This document shows positions 52,998-61,200 of a stretch of 64,000 nucleotides of DNA, in pieces. The DNA is taken from NCBI GenBank assembly GCA_938002965.1, contig CALKZY010000008.1, positions 124,001-188,000 of the forward strand, written 5' to 3'. Source of the stretch: an uncultured Acidimicrobiales bacterium. GTDB lineage: Bacteria; Actinomycetota; Acidimicrobiia; Acidimicrobiales; SZUA-35. Within the stretch, counting starts at the first letter, position 1. The number at the start of each line of letters is the position of its first letter. Position numbers and translations under genes: made by a program. The notes under the pieces are model-generated. The model did not search any database, was not told where the DNA came from, and saw only the letters and a list, made by a program, of their open reading frames with translations.

Positions 52998-53815
52998 CGG
53001 GACACCGCGCCGATGGTGATGGTGCAGGTGGTCGCCCCGCTGTTGTCGCAGACGCGTTGCCAGTGGGCCCGAACGGCGCTGACGTAGTCGGTCGGCGGCT
53101 GTGCGTCGCCGGCGACCTTGCCGATGCCCCGAATAGTGAGGGTGTCGACGTCCGAGAGGTCGGTGGGAGTCAGATAGTCAGCGAGTTCGATGGCGGCTTC
53201 GTTGTCGAGGCCTGCAACGTTGAGATTGGCGTCGCCGGTCGTGTTGATGCCGTCAGTGAACCCGTAGATCTCGACCACGGTGTCGGCGTCGGCGTGCGCG
53301 GTGGCGAACTCGCTGCCGAGAACGAAGATGGTGTTGGCATCGGTGGCGTCGCTGGGGAGTTCTTCGATCGCCTTCTGTGCTTCGAACCCGATCTTGGCCA
53401 TCGCATCTGCGATCTCGTCCGGCAGGTTGAGGTCGCGTGCGATTTCTGTGGCGCCCTCGAGGTCGAAGTGATGATCGAAGAGAACCTGGTGGGCTGCGGT
53501 GGAACTGGTGAAGCCGATGACGGTGGCTCGACCGTCACAGTCGGCTACTCGTTCCAGTTCGACCTGCAGCAGGTCGAGGCGTTCGCCGAGGATGTTGAGG
53601 TCTTGGCCAGATCCGGACAGGTCCAAAAAAGAGAGGGTGGCGAGGTCTGCTTCTTCTCCCTTGCTGTTGGTCGGGCAGGCGTAGTCGTATGTGCTGGCTG
53701 GGCCAGCCAAACCGCATGCGGAGGCCAGGATGCTTCCGCCGACGGCGAGAGCCGCAGCGCGGCGGCGTCGGCGGGACGTACTTTGGGTGTTGGTGTTGTC
53801 TGTTGAGTTGTGCAT
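52994..53815 (-). CDS. lipoprotein with VWA-like motif
   Basis: 273 residues. The basic n-region (TSRRRRRAAALAVGGSILAS) ends in a lipobox cysteine (LASAC). The mature part begins a VWA-like fold with LSFLDLSGSGQ, which keeps the D-x-S-x-S metal motif. A later strand (IYGFTDGINTTGDANLNVAG) also resembles OmpA/VWA features. It would face the cell-wall side and may bind metal. Coupled by ATGA to the OmpA-domain gene. Confidence 0.75.
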   Translation of the reverse strand: MHNSTDNTNTQSTSRRRRRAAALAVGGSILASACGLAGPASTYDYACPTNSKGEEADLATLSFLDLSGSGQDLNILGERLDLLQVELERVADCDGRATVIGFTSSTAAHQVLFDHHFDLEGATEIARDLNLPDEIADAMAKIGFEAQKAIEELPSDATDANTIFVLGSEFATAHADADTVVEIYGFTDGINTTGDANLNVAGLDNEAAIELADYLTPTDLSDVDTLTIRGIGKVAGDAQPPTDYVSAVRAHWQRVCDNSGATTCTITIGAVSR

Positions 53816-53919
53816 GACATCCGTTGTACGTATGGCTGTTTGCGTGGGGCTCTCGTGTTACTTGCGCTTCGATTGCAAGAGGCGTTCGCACAACGAGCGA
53901 CCGGAGCGGCCGCTGCTGA

Positions 53920-54630
53920 TCATCGGGATGTGGTCAACGCTGGTACGAGTGCCCGTGCGACTGCCCCTGGATCGGAGTCCCATGACACTCTTGTGACCGT
54001 GACCTGGTCGGCGGCCTCGAGCGTTGCTGGGATAGGCGCGTGAAGCACGACTGCGTGAACGTCGGCGTCGAGTTCTGCGAGGCGCTCGAGTACGGCAGCA
54101 GGGTCCGCGTCGAACAGTTGGAAATCCGAGAGCACTACGACGGCCAGGTTGTGGTCAGCGTGGGTATCAAGGAGATTCTCGAGCTCGTCGAGGGATGGGC
54201 CGAGCTGGCTGCCGGTAGACGATGGTGGGTTCTTGATCGCCTCCGCAAGGCGCCGTCGGCCACGCCGGTCGACGGGAATCGGCCCCGTGTCGTGGAACCC
54301 GGGGTCGAAGTAGCGGATCGCCACGAGTTCTTCGCCGCACCGGCAGCCGCTGATGTGGTTGACTGCGAGCTGAGCTTCTCTGTGGCGATTGCTGATCGGC
54401 TTTGTCGGGTCGTTGAGCGAAGTGACGCTGCCAGATTCGTCGAAGATGAACACGGTCAGGGTTGGCTCGTGGGCGCACGCCGTGACTTGTGGGAGTCCAA
54501 CCGTTGCGTGCGTGTTGATTGCGACGACTGGCGCAGTATCTGTTGGGTAGACGGCGATCGCGTGCGTTTCTACAGCATGCGATGCAATGAGGGTCTTGGA
54601 CAGGCGGTTGCGGCGGGTCCGCTGAGCCAT
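53920..54630 (-). CDS. VWA-domain protein
   Basis: 236 residues, no clear signal peptide. A complete VWA MIDAS start TVFIFDESGSVTS near residue 62, helix HREAQLAVNHISG, T-loop and the strand LAVVVLSDFQLFD. It follows the membrane gene with two bases between stop and start, so the two are co-translated. The first 55 residues (HAIAVYPTDTAPVVAINTHA) form extra strands. Probably cytoplasmic, and a metal-dependent binding partner of the membrane protein. Confidence 0.83.
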   Translation of the reverse strand: MAQRTRRNRLSKTLIASHAVETHAIAVYPTDTAPVVAINTHATVGLPQVTACAHEPTLTVFIFDESGSVTSLNDPTKPISNRHREAQLAVNHISGCRCGEELVAIRYFDPGFHDTGPIPVDRRGRRRLAEAIKNPPSSTGSQLGPSLDELENLLDTHADHNLAVVVLSDFQLFDADPAAVLERLAELDADVHAVVLHAPIPATLEAADQVTVTRVSWDSDPGAVARALVPALTTSR

Positions 54631-54632
54631 AC

Positions 54633-55970
54633 CTATCCCTCAGTCCCTGTCATCGGGCCGCGCTGGGAGGTCTGCTCGTCGATTCCCTCTTTGTCGTCGA
54701 CCGTGCCGGCGGCAGCGGCACGGGCCTCGGTGATGTCGATCACCCTGTCCTGGTTGTCGGCGCCGGCGGAATCCTCGCCGTGCGGGGTTTCGTAGGTGCG
54801 GTCCTCATAGTGGCGCGGGATCTGGTACTCGTCGAAGAGAAGGTCGAACCTGTCAGCGAACGTGGGCCGGATCGTCCACAGGAAGGACATGCCATCGGTG
54901 CCGTGGCCGCTCATCTGCGGGTTGGCTGCGAGGATGTCGGCGGCTTCGGCGAGTTTGGTCCACCACAGTGCCATCGCTGCGCTCTCGTGGGACCGGAGTC
55001 GCTCGGCGACCCCACGGAGGTTTGCAGCCCGCTCGGCGATGGCGTCGGTAGGTGCAGCGTCTCGGTTCTTACGCTCGGAGTCTTCGAGGTGCCCGAAGTT
55101 GCGAAGCGCCGTGTGAGCCGGGTCCGTGTGCATCCACGAGTTGACGAAGCTGCCCCCGCAGATGCCTGCCGCCCACAGCGCGAAGCCGAAGGCCATGAAG
55201 ACATTGTCGACGGTCAGGCGGATGGCGAACGTGCCGAGGGCCAGGCACACGGCCGTGGCGGCGATCAAGGCCGAGACTTTCACGAGGAACCGGTAGGGCT
55301 CTTCGTCGTAGCTGAAGACGCTGATCAACAACCGGCGTTCTTCCTCGTCGTCGGGGATGTGGTCGCTGTGGCGGAGCCACAGGTGCCGACGTCGGAAGTC
55401 CTCGGCAATCTTGGCGCTCGTGACGGCCGCTACGCCGATTGAGGTTGTCAGCAAAGCTGAGAACAGCGGGTACTCCCCTGCCTTGATGAGCACGAGCGTT
55501 CCGCCGGCGACGTCACCGACGAGAAGGCCGATCCACACCAGGCCGTAGAGCCAAAGCCAGCCCTTGCCGTGGTGCAGGATGTAGCTCGGCAGTACCTTGG
55601 TAGCGAACTCGTAGGAATCGCGCGCCTTTTCCCAGCCGTGGTGTGCGCGGTCTCGGACGCGCAGCTCGTCATCGGCCTGATCGGTCAGTTCCGAGGCTTT
55701 GGCGGCGAATCCTTCGATGTCCTTGCGGGCGATCTCGAGCTGCTTGAATCCTTGCTGGTTTCCCTCGACCAGGCAGGCCTGAGCAGCAAACGGGATCTTT
55801 CCCAGATCGTCGTCAGAGGCCGGAGCGTCAAGGAACTGAACAGCGTCGGGGTACCTGACTGCGCCACGGGTGGTGTTGGGTGCGGCGAGCGTGAGCTTTC
55901 GGGTTGTGTTGCCGGTCGGGTCGTCGCCCGTGCCGAACTTGGATGTGAGGTCTTGCCAGCGCTTGCGCAT
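54633..55970 (-). CDS. four-helix membrane protein of unknown family
   Basis: 445 residues. Soluble N-terminal 130 residues with a coiled-coil-like segment (FKQLEIARKDIEGFAAKASE), then two hydrophobic pairs (GWLWLYGLVWIGLLVGDVAG, TLVLIKAGEYPLFSALLTT; VSALIAATAVCLALGTFAIR, VFMAFGFALWAAGICGGSFV), and a hydrophilic C-terminal half ending acidic. I do not recognise the family. First gene of the membrane/VWA half, 136 bases after the Nudix gene. Likely the membrane platform for the VWA and OmpA partners. Confidence 0.8.
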   Translation of the reverse strand: MRKRWQDLTSKFGTGDDPTGNTTRKLTLAAPNTTRGAVRYPDAVQFLDAPASDDDLGKIPFAAQACLVEGNQQGFKQLEIARKDIEGFAAKASELTDQADDELRVRDRAHHGWEKARDSYEFATKVLPSYILHHGKGWLWLYGLVWIGLLVGDVAGGTLVLIKAGEYPLFSALLTTSIGVAAVTSAKIAEDFRRRHLWLRHSDHIPDDEEERRLLISVFSYDEEPYRFLVKVSALIAATAVCLALGTFAIRLTVDNVFMAFGFALWAAGICGGSFVNSWMHTDPAHTALRNFGHLEDSERKNRDAAPTDAIAERAANLRGVAERLRSHESAAMALWWTKLAEAADILAANPQMSGHGTDGMSFLWTIRPTFADRFDLLFDEYQIPRHYEDRTYETPHGEDSAGADNQDRVIDITEARAAAAGTVDDKEGIDEQTSQRGPMTGTEG

Positions 55971-56106
55971 TTGGGAATCTCCGTGATGTCGATGCTCGGC
56001 ACGGTGTTGTGCTGAACGGCTCTCACGATGCAGTGCGCTGATGGGATGAGGGTTGCGTCGCCCTTGCGATCCGCTGGCTTGGAAGTACTGCGTCGGCCGC
56101 TACGGG

Positions 56107-56562
56107 TTACTCGTCGAAGCCGAAGTAGCTGACCGGGCCCCCGCCGCTCACGATCATGTCGAGGGCGTTGGCGACGTATGGGATCAGTGGGATCGGAGGA
56201 CCATCGAGTTGACGCCAGGCCAACATGTCGCAGGATTGCGGCTCTGCGATGCGCGCTCTGGATCCGGCGGGCAAGTCCGCGCGGAAGAAGACATCGATGC
56301 GTTCTTCGCCGTCGGTGTCGTACTTGTGCTGAATGAGCACTGGCGTGAAGGCCCTGATCGCCAGGTCGACGTCGATCTCTTCGATGGTCTCTCGGCGGCA
56401 GGCCTGGACGAGCGTCTCGCCCTGTTCCACGTGTCCGGCCGGCACGCTCCATTGGCCGTCGGCGTACCCGGTGTTGGCCCGTCGCATGAAGAGATATCGG
56501 CCCTCGTCGTCGCGCAGGAGCAAATGCGCTGCGACGGGCATTGTGTGGCGGTTGGAGGTCAT
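56107..56562 (-). CDS. Nudix hydrolase
   Basis: 151 residues. The Nudix box is complete: GHVEQGETLVQACRRETIEE, matching G-x5-E-x7-RE-x2-EE, followed by I-D. The approach sequence QWSVPAGHVEQGE and FMRRANTGYADG suit an (d)NTP-type Nudix protein. Its ATG overlaps the RNR-like stop (ATGA at 56559-56562), so both are made together. Given the RNR-like and PfkB neighbours, a nucleotide or sugar-nucleotide substrate is likely. Confidence 0.9.
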   Translation of the reverse strand: MTSNRHTMPVAAHLLLRDDEGRYLFMRRANTGYADGQWSVPAGHVEQGETLVQACRRETIEEIDVDLAIRAFTPVLIQHKYDTDGEERIDVFFRADLPAGSRARIAEPQSCDMLAWRQLDGPPIPLIPYVANALDMIVSGGGPVSYFGFDE

Positions 56563-58157
56563 ACTCGGGTCCGCATGTTGTGGTCGAGGCAGCCGTCCCT
56601 GAACACCGTAAGGCCTTTGAGTCCTCGGCTACGAGCCGCGGCGAGCGTAGCGCCGACCGCTTCCACGGTGGCGGTGCTCGGGAGGTTGACCGTTTTGGAG
56701 CCGGATTCGTCGGCCATGCCGCTGAACGCCTCGTGGACGTCAAGGTGGGCCTTGACTGAGACCTGGCTGGCGCAAGCCAGCACAGGGTCATTGTCTTCCT
56801 TGACCAGTGCTCGGCGGGTTGCCGCCTCGGGCACCAGCTGATCCTCGAACTTGGAGGCCACACCGGTCTGTCCGTTGAGTGCGAAGTGCGGTTCGTATGA
56901 GCGTGAAACGCCCATCAATAGGGCCACGACGCCGGTTGGCGGGTGGGCGACAACGGCGGAGTGGCGGATGCCATGCCGTTCGATCCGTGCCGCGAGCGCG
57001 TGCCATTGCTCGTCGGGGACCGCTCCTACTCGACGGTTGGACTTGCGTGCGACCCACAACGGATCGAGCCACCTCGACTGCTCGAAGAGCGGGAACGCTC
57101 CGCGTTGTTCGGCTAGGTCGATCGAAGCCGTGTGCGCTGCGTACGAGAGATGCTCGGCGACCTCCTTGGCGATGAGCGTCGACTCTTCGTAGGCGATGCC
57201 CATCGAGATCAGTGCGCTGTGGTAGCCGCACACTCCTACTCCGATCCGGCGGCGTTGGGCCACGACGCTGGCGCCGTCTGCGCTGGCGAGCTCAACGGCG
57301 GCGTCGCCACCTCGGACCGCCATGGCTACGGTGCCAGCGAACATGTCGAAATCGATGTCGTTGCCTCGCACGTGAGCGGCGAGGTTGACCGACAAGAAGA
57401 TGCACTGCTCACCGGGTGAGAGAAACACCTCTGCGCAGGGTGCTGTCGAGATAATCGGCAGCTGTGGGGTTGGGTTGTCGGCGTCAGCGACGTCTTGGAA
57501 CAGGACGCCAGGTTCACCGTTGTGATGGGCTGCTCTGGCCAGCAGGGGCTGGAGCCGTTCCCACTCTGGTTCGCTTCCGGTGAGCCGAACCGAGATATTC
57601 GCGATCCACTCGGTGAAATCCGCGCCGCGCTTTGCGTTGATGAAGTCGGCGATGTGCGGGTGTTCGGCGCTGCACGAGACCATGAGCGCCGGCGGGCGAC
57701 GGTTCTCCGCCCGGAGTTGTTCGGCGAGGTCGACGATCGCCGCGTTCAGCTCGTTGAGAGCACTGACCGGGTCGTCGAACATGCTCAAGTCGACACCGCA
57801 ACCGAGGCCGCGCCGGGAGGCGCCGACGGTCTCGGCGATAAGGCGGTTCGTTCGTTCGGCATCAGTGGTACCGACGGTCGGCAGGACTGTGCAGGCCCCG
57901 GCATTGCTGTGGTTGCCTGCTGCTGCGTACAACTGAGAGGACGGTGCGAGGCGGCCGGCTTCGAATCCCGCAAGGAGATCGTGGGCGAAGCCACTCCCGC
58001 CGCCGAGACGTAGGTCGATGCTGCCGAGTGCGTCAGCAACCCGGCGGCGACCATCAGCGAGTGTTTCGCCTTCGCTGAGCAGACCGCGCTTGCGGGCAGC
58101 GTCACACAGTTGCGGGGTTTCGGTTGGTGGTTGGTAGGTGTGTGTTGTGGTTCTCAT
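56559..58157 (-). CDS. short class II ribonucleotide-reductase-like protein
   Basis: 532 residues, shorter than the usual 700-plus of NrdJ. RNR features: first redox cysteine C89 in GACTVLP, the CSAEHPHIADFINAKRG segment, finger loop with C241 and E243 (STAPCAEVF), second redox cysteine C252 (GEQCIFLSVNLAAHV), GVGVCGYHSALISMG, and the C-terminal class II signature KTVNLPSTATVE with LKGLTVFRDG. The usual NPCGE active site reads APCAE, so the conserved asparagine is replaced by A239. GAAGG lies eight bases before ATG 58157; it overlaps pfkB by 56 bases. May be a modified or inactive reductase. Confidence 0.8.
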   Translation of the reverse strand: MRTTTHTYQPPTETPQLCDAARKRGLLSEGETLADGRRRVADALGSIDLRLGGGSGFAHDLLAGFEAGRLAPSSQLYAAAGNHSNAGACTVLPTVGTTDAERTNRLIAETVGASRRGLGCGVDLSMFDDPVSALNELNAAIVDLAEQLRAENRRPPALMVSCSAEHPHIADFINAKRGADFTEWIANISVRLTGSEPEWERLQPLLARAAHHNGEPGVLFQDVADADNPTPQLPIISTAPCAEVFLSPGEQCIFLSVNLAAHVRGNDIDFDMFAGTVAMAVRGGDAAVELASADGASVVAQRRRIGVGVCGYHSALISMGIAYEESTLIAKEVAEHLSYAAHTASIDLAEQRGAFPLFEQSRWLDPLWVARKSNRRVGAVPDEQWHALAARIERHGIRHSAVVAHPPTGVVALLMGVSRSYEPHFALNGQTGVASKFEDQLVPEAATRRALVKEDNDPVLACASQVSVKAHLDVHEAFSGMADESGSKTVNLPSTATVEAVGATLAAARSRGLKGLTVFRDGCLDHNMRTRV

Positions 58158-59088
58158 GTAGAGAACCTTCTGCTGACGTGCTTGCGTCGAGTTGGCCGCC
58201 CGTTGGCGGTTTGATTGCGTTGTGCGTCGCGGACTCCTTTCTCAGCAAGCCGCCTGGTGTAGCGAGCACCTGTCGTGCTGCGTCGTGTGCTGCTTCCACC
58301 GCCTGGAACGGATCGGCGCCTATGGCGAGAGCAGTGAGGAAGCCTGCGGCGAAGGTGTCACCTGCACCGGTCGTGTCCATCGCCGAGACCGGTTTGAGTG
58401 GCAGCTCGTCGAGTTGGCTGGCCTGCACGACGAGTGTGCTTCCAGCGCCTCGGTGAACGACAATGAGCGGCGCCAGTTCACGTTCTAGTAGACCGTAGTG
58501 GGCGGCTTCAGTCTCATTGGCGAACAGGACGTCGGCACCGCACTTGGCAAAAACCTCCGCCAGCTCGTCGTTTCCGCTCCCGGTCGGGGTGGCGGTGCAC
58601 ACATCGATCGCGATGGTGGCTCCGGCTCGCCGAGCTGAGGCAATGAGCGCCAGGTAATCGGAGCGGCTACGGGGATCTGCAAGGTGCCAGCCTTCGAAGT
58701 AGACGATCTCGTCCGCGTTGAAGGTTGGATGGAGCGAAGCCCAGTTCACGGATGGCTTGTTTGCGATCATGGTTCGTTCGCCCGAGGGCTCAACGATCAC
58801 GCTGATGCGAAGGCCGCCGCTACCAGCTGTGGTGGCGTTGATCTGGACCCCGGCGGCCTCGAGTTGCTGCCGACCGGTCTTGTCGGCCTGCTCTTGACCG
58901 AAGTGGCCGCTTAAGGATACGTTCCCGCCGAGGATGGCGGCGTTGTGGGCGACAATCGCCGCTGATCCGCCAATGGTCGAGATGATGTCGCACGTTGTGT
59001 GGTCATTGCGATTCAGGGGCTCGGTCAGGACGAGCATTGTGTCGACGGAGACTTGCCCTATCGCGTGGATTGGTCGGGCTTTGGTCAT
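58102..59088 (-). CDS. PfkB-family sugar/nucleoside kinase
   Basis: 328 residues of the ribokinase/PfkB fold. N-terminal glycine pair in STIGGSAAIVAHNAAILGG, nucleotide region near LIVVHRGAGSTLVVQ, and the PfkB signature DTTGAGDTFAAGFLTAL with the catalytic Asp. The last 35 residues are polar and probably disordered. The start overlaps the upstream gene by ATGA (59085-59088). Substrate may be ribose, a nucleoside or another sugar; the RNR-like neighbour favours a nucleoside. Confidence 0.88.
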   Translation of the reverse strand: MTKARPIHAIGQVSVDTMLVLTEPLNRNDHTTCDIISTIGGSAAIVAHNAAILGGNVSLSGHFGQEQADKTGRQQLEAAGVQINATTAGSGGLRISVIVEPSGERTMIANKPSVNWASLHPTFNADEIVYFEGWHLADPRSRSDYLALIASARRAGATIAIDVCTATPTGSGNDELAEVFAKCGADVLFANETEAAHYGLLERELAPLIVVHRGAGSTLVVQASQLDELPLKPVSAMDTTGAGDTFAAGFLTALAIGADPFQAVEAAHDAARQVLATPGGLLRKESATHNAIKPPTGGQLDASTSAEGSLHENHNTHLPTTNRNPATV

Positions 59089-59599
59089 CGGGTGCCTTCC
59101 ATGACGAAGTGGTGGATGCTGTTGGCTTCTGCTCCCAGCGAGCGAGACGTCTGCCAGCGCTGCGCGAGTGTCGCGACGTGGTGGCTTAGCTGCTGGAGCC
59201 GGTCAACTGCGTCGGCCAGGACGCCGCGCCCGGGGCGAGGATGACGATCGGGAAGCGGGTGCCGGGCAGCCCGTCCATTGTTGCGGCGAGGCTGGCAGCG
59301 GTAGCGCCCCAACCCCTCGGCGTAACCAGCCGAGCACTGGTGGAGGCGGTACGGACGGCGAACGCACTTTGGCTCGGAACGGCAACGACAACGAGGTCGG
59401 CGGAACTGGGGGTCGCCTGTTGTTGCCAAGTCATGGCGACCTTGCCGTAGTGACCGCCGGGACCCTCGTTCAAATTGGCGACGTCGACGGGGTGGATTGC
59501 TCTGCCCGGTCGCAAAACGGGGGCTGTCACGATCAGGTCAGTCAAGCCCTGGGGCGCCGGATCGAGGGCGAACGTCGGGCCCACGGAAGTGGTCTTCAT
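59085..59599 (-). pseudogene. unknown first gene of operon, apparent frameshift
   Basis: AAGGAG lies seven bases before ATG 59599, a strong start. The first frame (VAVPSQSAFAVRTASTSARL; LPGTRFPIVILAPGA) stops at 59186, while the +1 frame from about 59230 continues with well-formed helical sequence (VLADAVDRLQQLSHHVATLA; QRWQTSRSLGAEANSIHHFV) to TGA 59085, overlapping pfkB by ATGA. A one- or two-base indel in the GCCCCGGGCGCGGCG run explains it. The joined protein of about 171 residues is not recognised. It leads the operon 59.6-50.7 kb. Confidence 0.55.
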
Positions 59600-59778
59600 G
59601 CGGATTCTCCTTAAAGGGCAACGACTTGCCGCCGTGTCGAGACCAGCTTCCGTTCATTCGGTTGCGCCTAGCTCGCAAGGCGATTGCGAATGACTTTGAT
59701 CATTTGCGCTTTGTGCTTCGTGCTTCGTACTTCTGGCGCAACCAGCGCTCAAGAAGCGTCTGTCGGGCAGCGAGTCAA

Positions 59779-60936
59779 TTACCGCACGGGGCGTCGTGCA
59801 TGTCCGAGAGAGGCAGCGGAAAGTCGACGACCGAGTGCTATGTCGAGCTGCTCGTCGATGGCCGGGAACATGTGGCCATACGTACCGAGCGTGACGTTGA
59901 TCGTGGAGTGTCCCATTCTCTCCATAATGGCTCTGGGGTGGGCGCCTTCGGCGATCAGGAATGCTGCGTAGGTATGGCGTAGGTCGTGGAACCGAGTGCC
60001 GGTCGGGCAGCCAGATCGGATAACTGCTGGCTTGAAGTGTCGGGGGTACCAGTTCGAGTGGCGGAGCGGGCCGCCTTCTGGTCCCTCGAATACGAGTTCG
60101 GTCTGCTTCTTTCCAGCGAGGTAATGGGTCAGCTCTTCCACTAACGGAAGAGGGATGCCAACGGAACGGCGGGAGTAGGTCTTGGTCGGGCCGATGTTGA
60201 ACCCACCGTTGGCTTCGTCGGCTGACTCTGAGACCTCCACACGACGTCGCATCAGATTGATTCGAGACACACGGAGCGCTCCGATCTCGCCAGCTCGGAG
60301 CCCCGTGAACGCCGCAAAGCGGACGAGCAGTCCGTAGTCCGGGTAACCGCCTTCGCGATGTTTCGCCCCACGCTGCAGTGGCGGTGGATCCTCGATCTCC
60401 TCGGCTAGGGCCATGACTTGGTCCTCGGTCAAGAAGATCATCTCCTTCTTCTGCGCGCGTGGGGCCTTCACGCCGTCTGCCGGGTTCGTCTTGATTGCCC
60501 CTGAGGTCACGGCGAGTTTGAAGACGAGTCGCATCACGTCTCGAACGTTGCGGACGGTTCCGGCGCCTTTCCCCGCGGCTTGCAGGCCGGACAAAAACGT
60601 CAGGACCTCCGGGTGCTCGATCGATGCGATTGGGCGATCACCGAACTCAGGCATCAGGTGATTCCTGAGGATCGACTCGTAGCTCTCGCGCGTCTTGGGC
60701 TTGAGGTGCGTCGTCGTGGTGATCCACTTGTCGGCCCACTCGCCGAACGGGTGCCGCCCGCGTTGGGGATCAACCCAGTCGTGTCGAGCCAAGTCGGCTT
60801 CGACGGTGGCGGCGTACCGCTTAGCATCGGTCTTGCGAGCAAAGTTCTTCTTTCGCTGCTTTTTGTCTGGGCTGCGGTAGTACACCTGCCACCGGACCTC
60901 GCCCTTGCTGGTCGTCTTCTTGTGGATGCTGGCCAC
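59779..60936 (-). CDS. tyrosine recombinase (phage/ICE integrase)
   Basis: 385 residues. N-terminal arm-binding domain (WQVYYRSPDKKQRKKNFARK), SAM-like core-binding domain (HLKPKTRESYESILRNHLMP), and catalytic domain with Arg in FTGLRAGEIGALR, HxxR in RFHDLRHTYAAF, the second His in MGHSTINVT, and Tyr nucleophile in LGTYGHMF. It is co-directional with the excisionase-like gene 57 bases upstream. The integrase gene points left, which places its attachment site most likely between 59.6 and 59.78 kb. Confidence 0.95.
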   Translation of the reverse strand: MASIHKKTTSKGEVRWQVYYRSPDKKQRKKNFARKTDAKRYAATVEADLARHDWVDPQRGRHPFGEWADKWITTTTHLKPKTRESYESILRNHLMPEFGDRPIASIEHPEVLTFLSGLQAAGKGAGTVRNVRDVMRLVFKLAVTSGAIKTNPADGVKAPRAQKKEMIFLTEDQVMALAEEIEDPPPLQRGAKHREGGYPDYGLLVRFAAFTGLRAGEIGALRVSRINLMRRRVEVSESADEANGGFNIGPTKTYSRRSVGIPLPLVEELTHYLAGKKQTELVFEGPEGGPLRHSNWYPRHFKPAVIRSGCPTGTRFHDLRHTYAAFLIAEGAHPRAIMERMGHSTINVTLGTYGHMFPAIDEQLDIALGRRLSAASLGHARRPVR

Positions 60937-60993
60937 GGCTGTTCCTCTCTGTTGGTGCTGACGGTATTCGCCTCGTGTGACACGAACTCGTGG

Positions 60994-61200
60994 TTACCGC
61001 TTGCGTTCGACGCGCCCCTCGGCGATCCAGTCGGTGATGTCTTGTTGGTAGAAGCGAACGAACTTGCCGACCTTGTGATACGTCACGCGGTTCTCTTCGA
61101 CGAGTCGTCGTACGAATCGTTCGGTAACGCCGAGGCGTTCGGCAACTGCGGGGATGTCGAGCAGCACATCGCTTTCTGGGGCGGTCGGGATGGTCTTCAT
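60994..61200 (-). CDS. excisionase-like helix-turn-helix protein
   Basis: 68 residues, MerR-type/excisionase DNA-binding fold: LDIPAVAERLGVTERFVRRL is the recognition helix-turn-helix and VTYHKVGKFVRFYQQDITDW the wing. In integrative elements this protein directs the integrase to excision. Its ATG overlaps the peptidoglycan hydrolase stop (ATGA at 61197-61200), linking excision with transfer genes. Confidence 0.9.
   Translation of the reverse strand: MKTIPTAPESDVLLDIPAVAERLGVTERFVRRLVEENRVTYHKVGKFVRFYQQDITDWIAEGRVERKR

Noticed and set aside
52973..53806. 277-codon plus-strand frame
   Set aside because: It mirrors the lipoprotein gene; composition is Gly/Val-rich codon complement and no motif is present.
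55685..56863. Long minus-strand frame overlapping the membrane, Nudix and RNR-like genes
   Set aside because: Arg/Pro/Ser-rich sequence without domains, antisense-frame shadow of three well-supported genes on the same strand.
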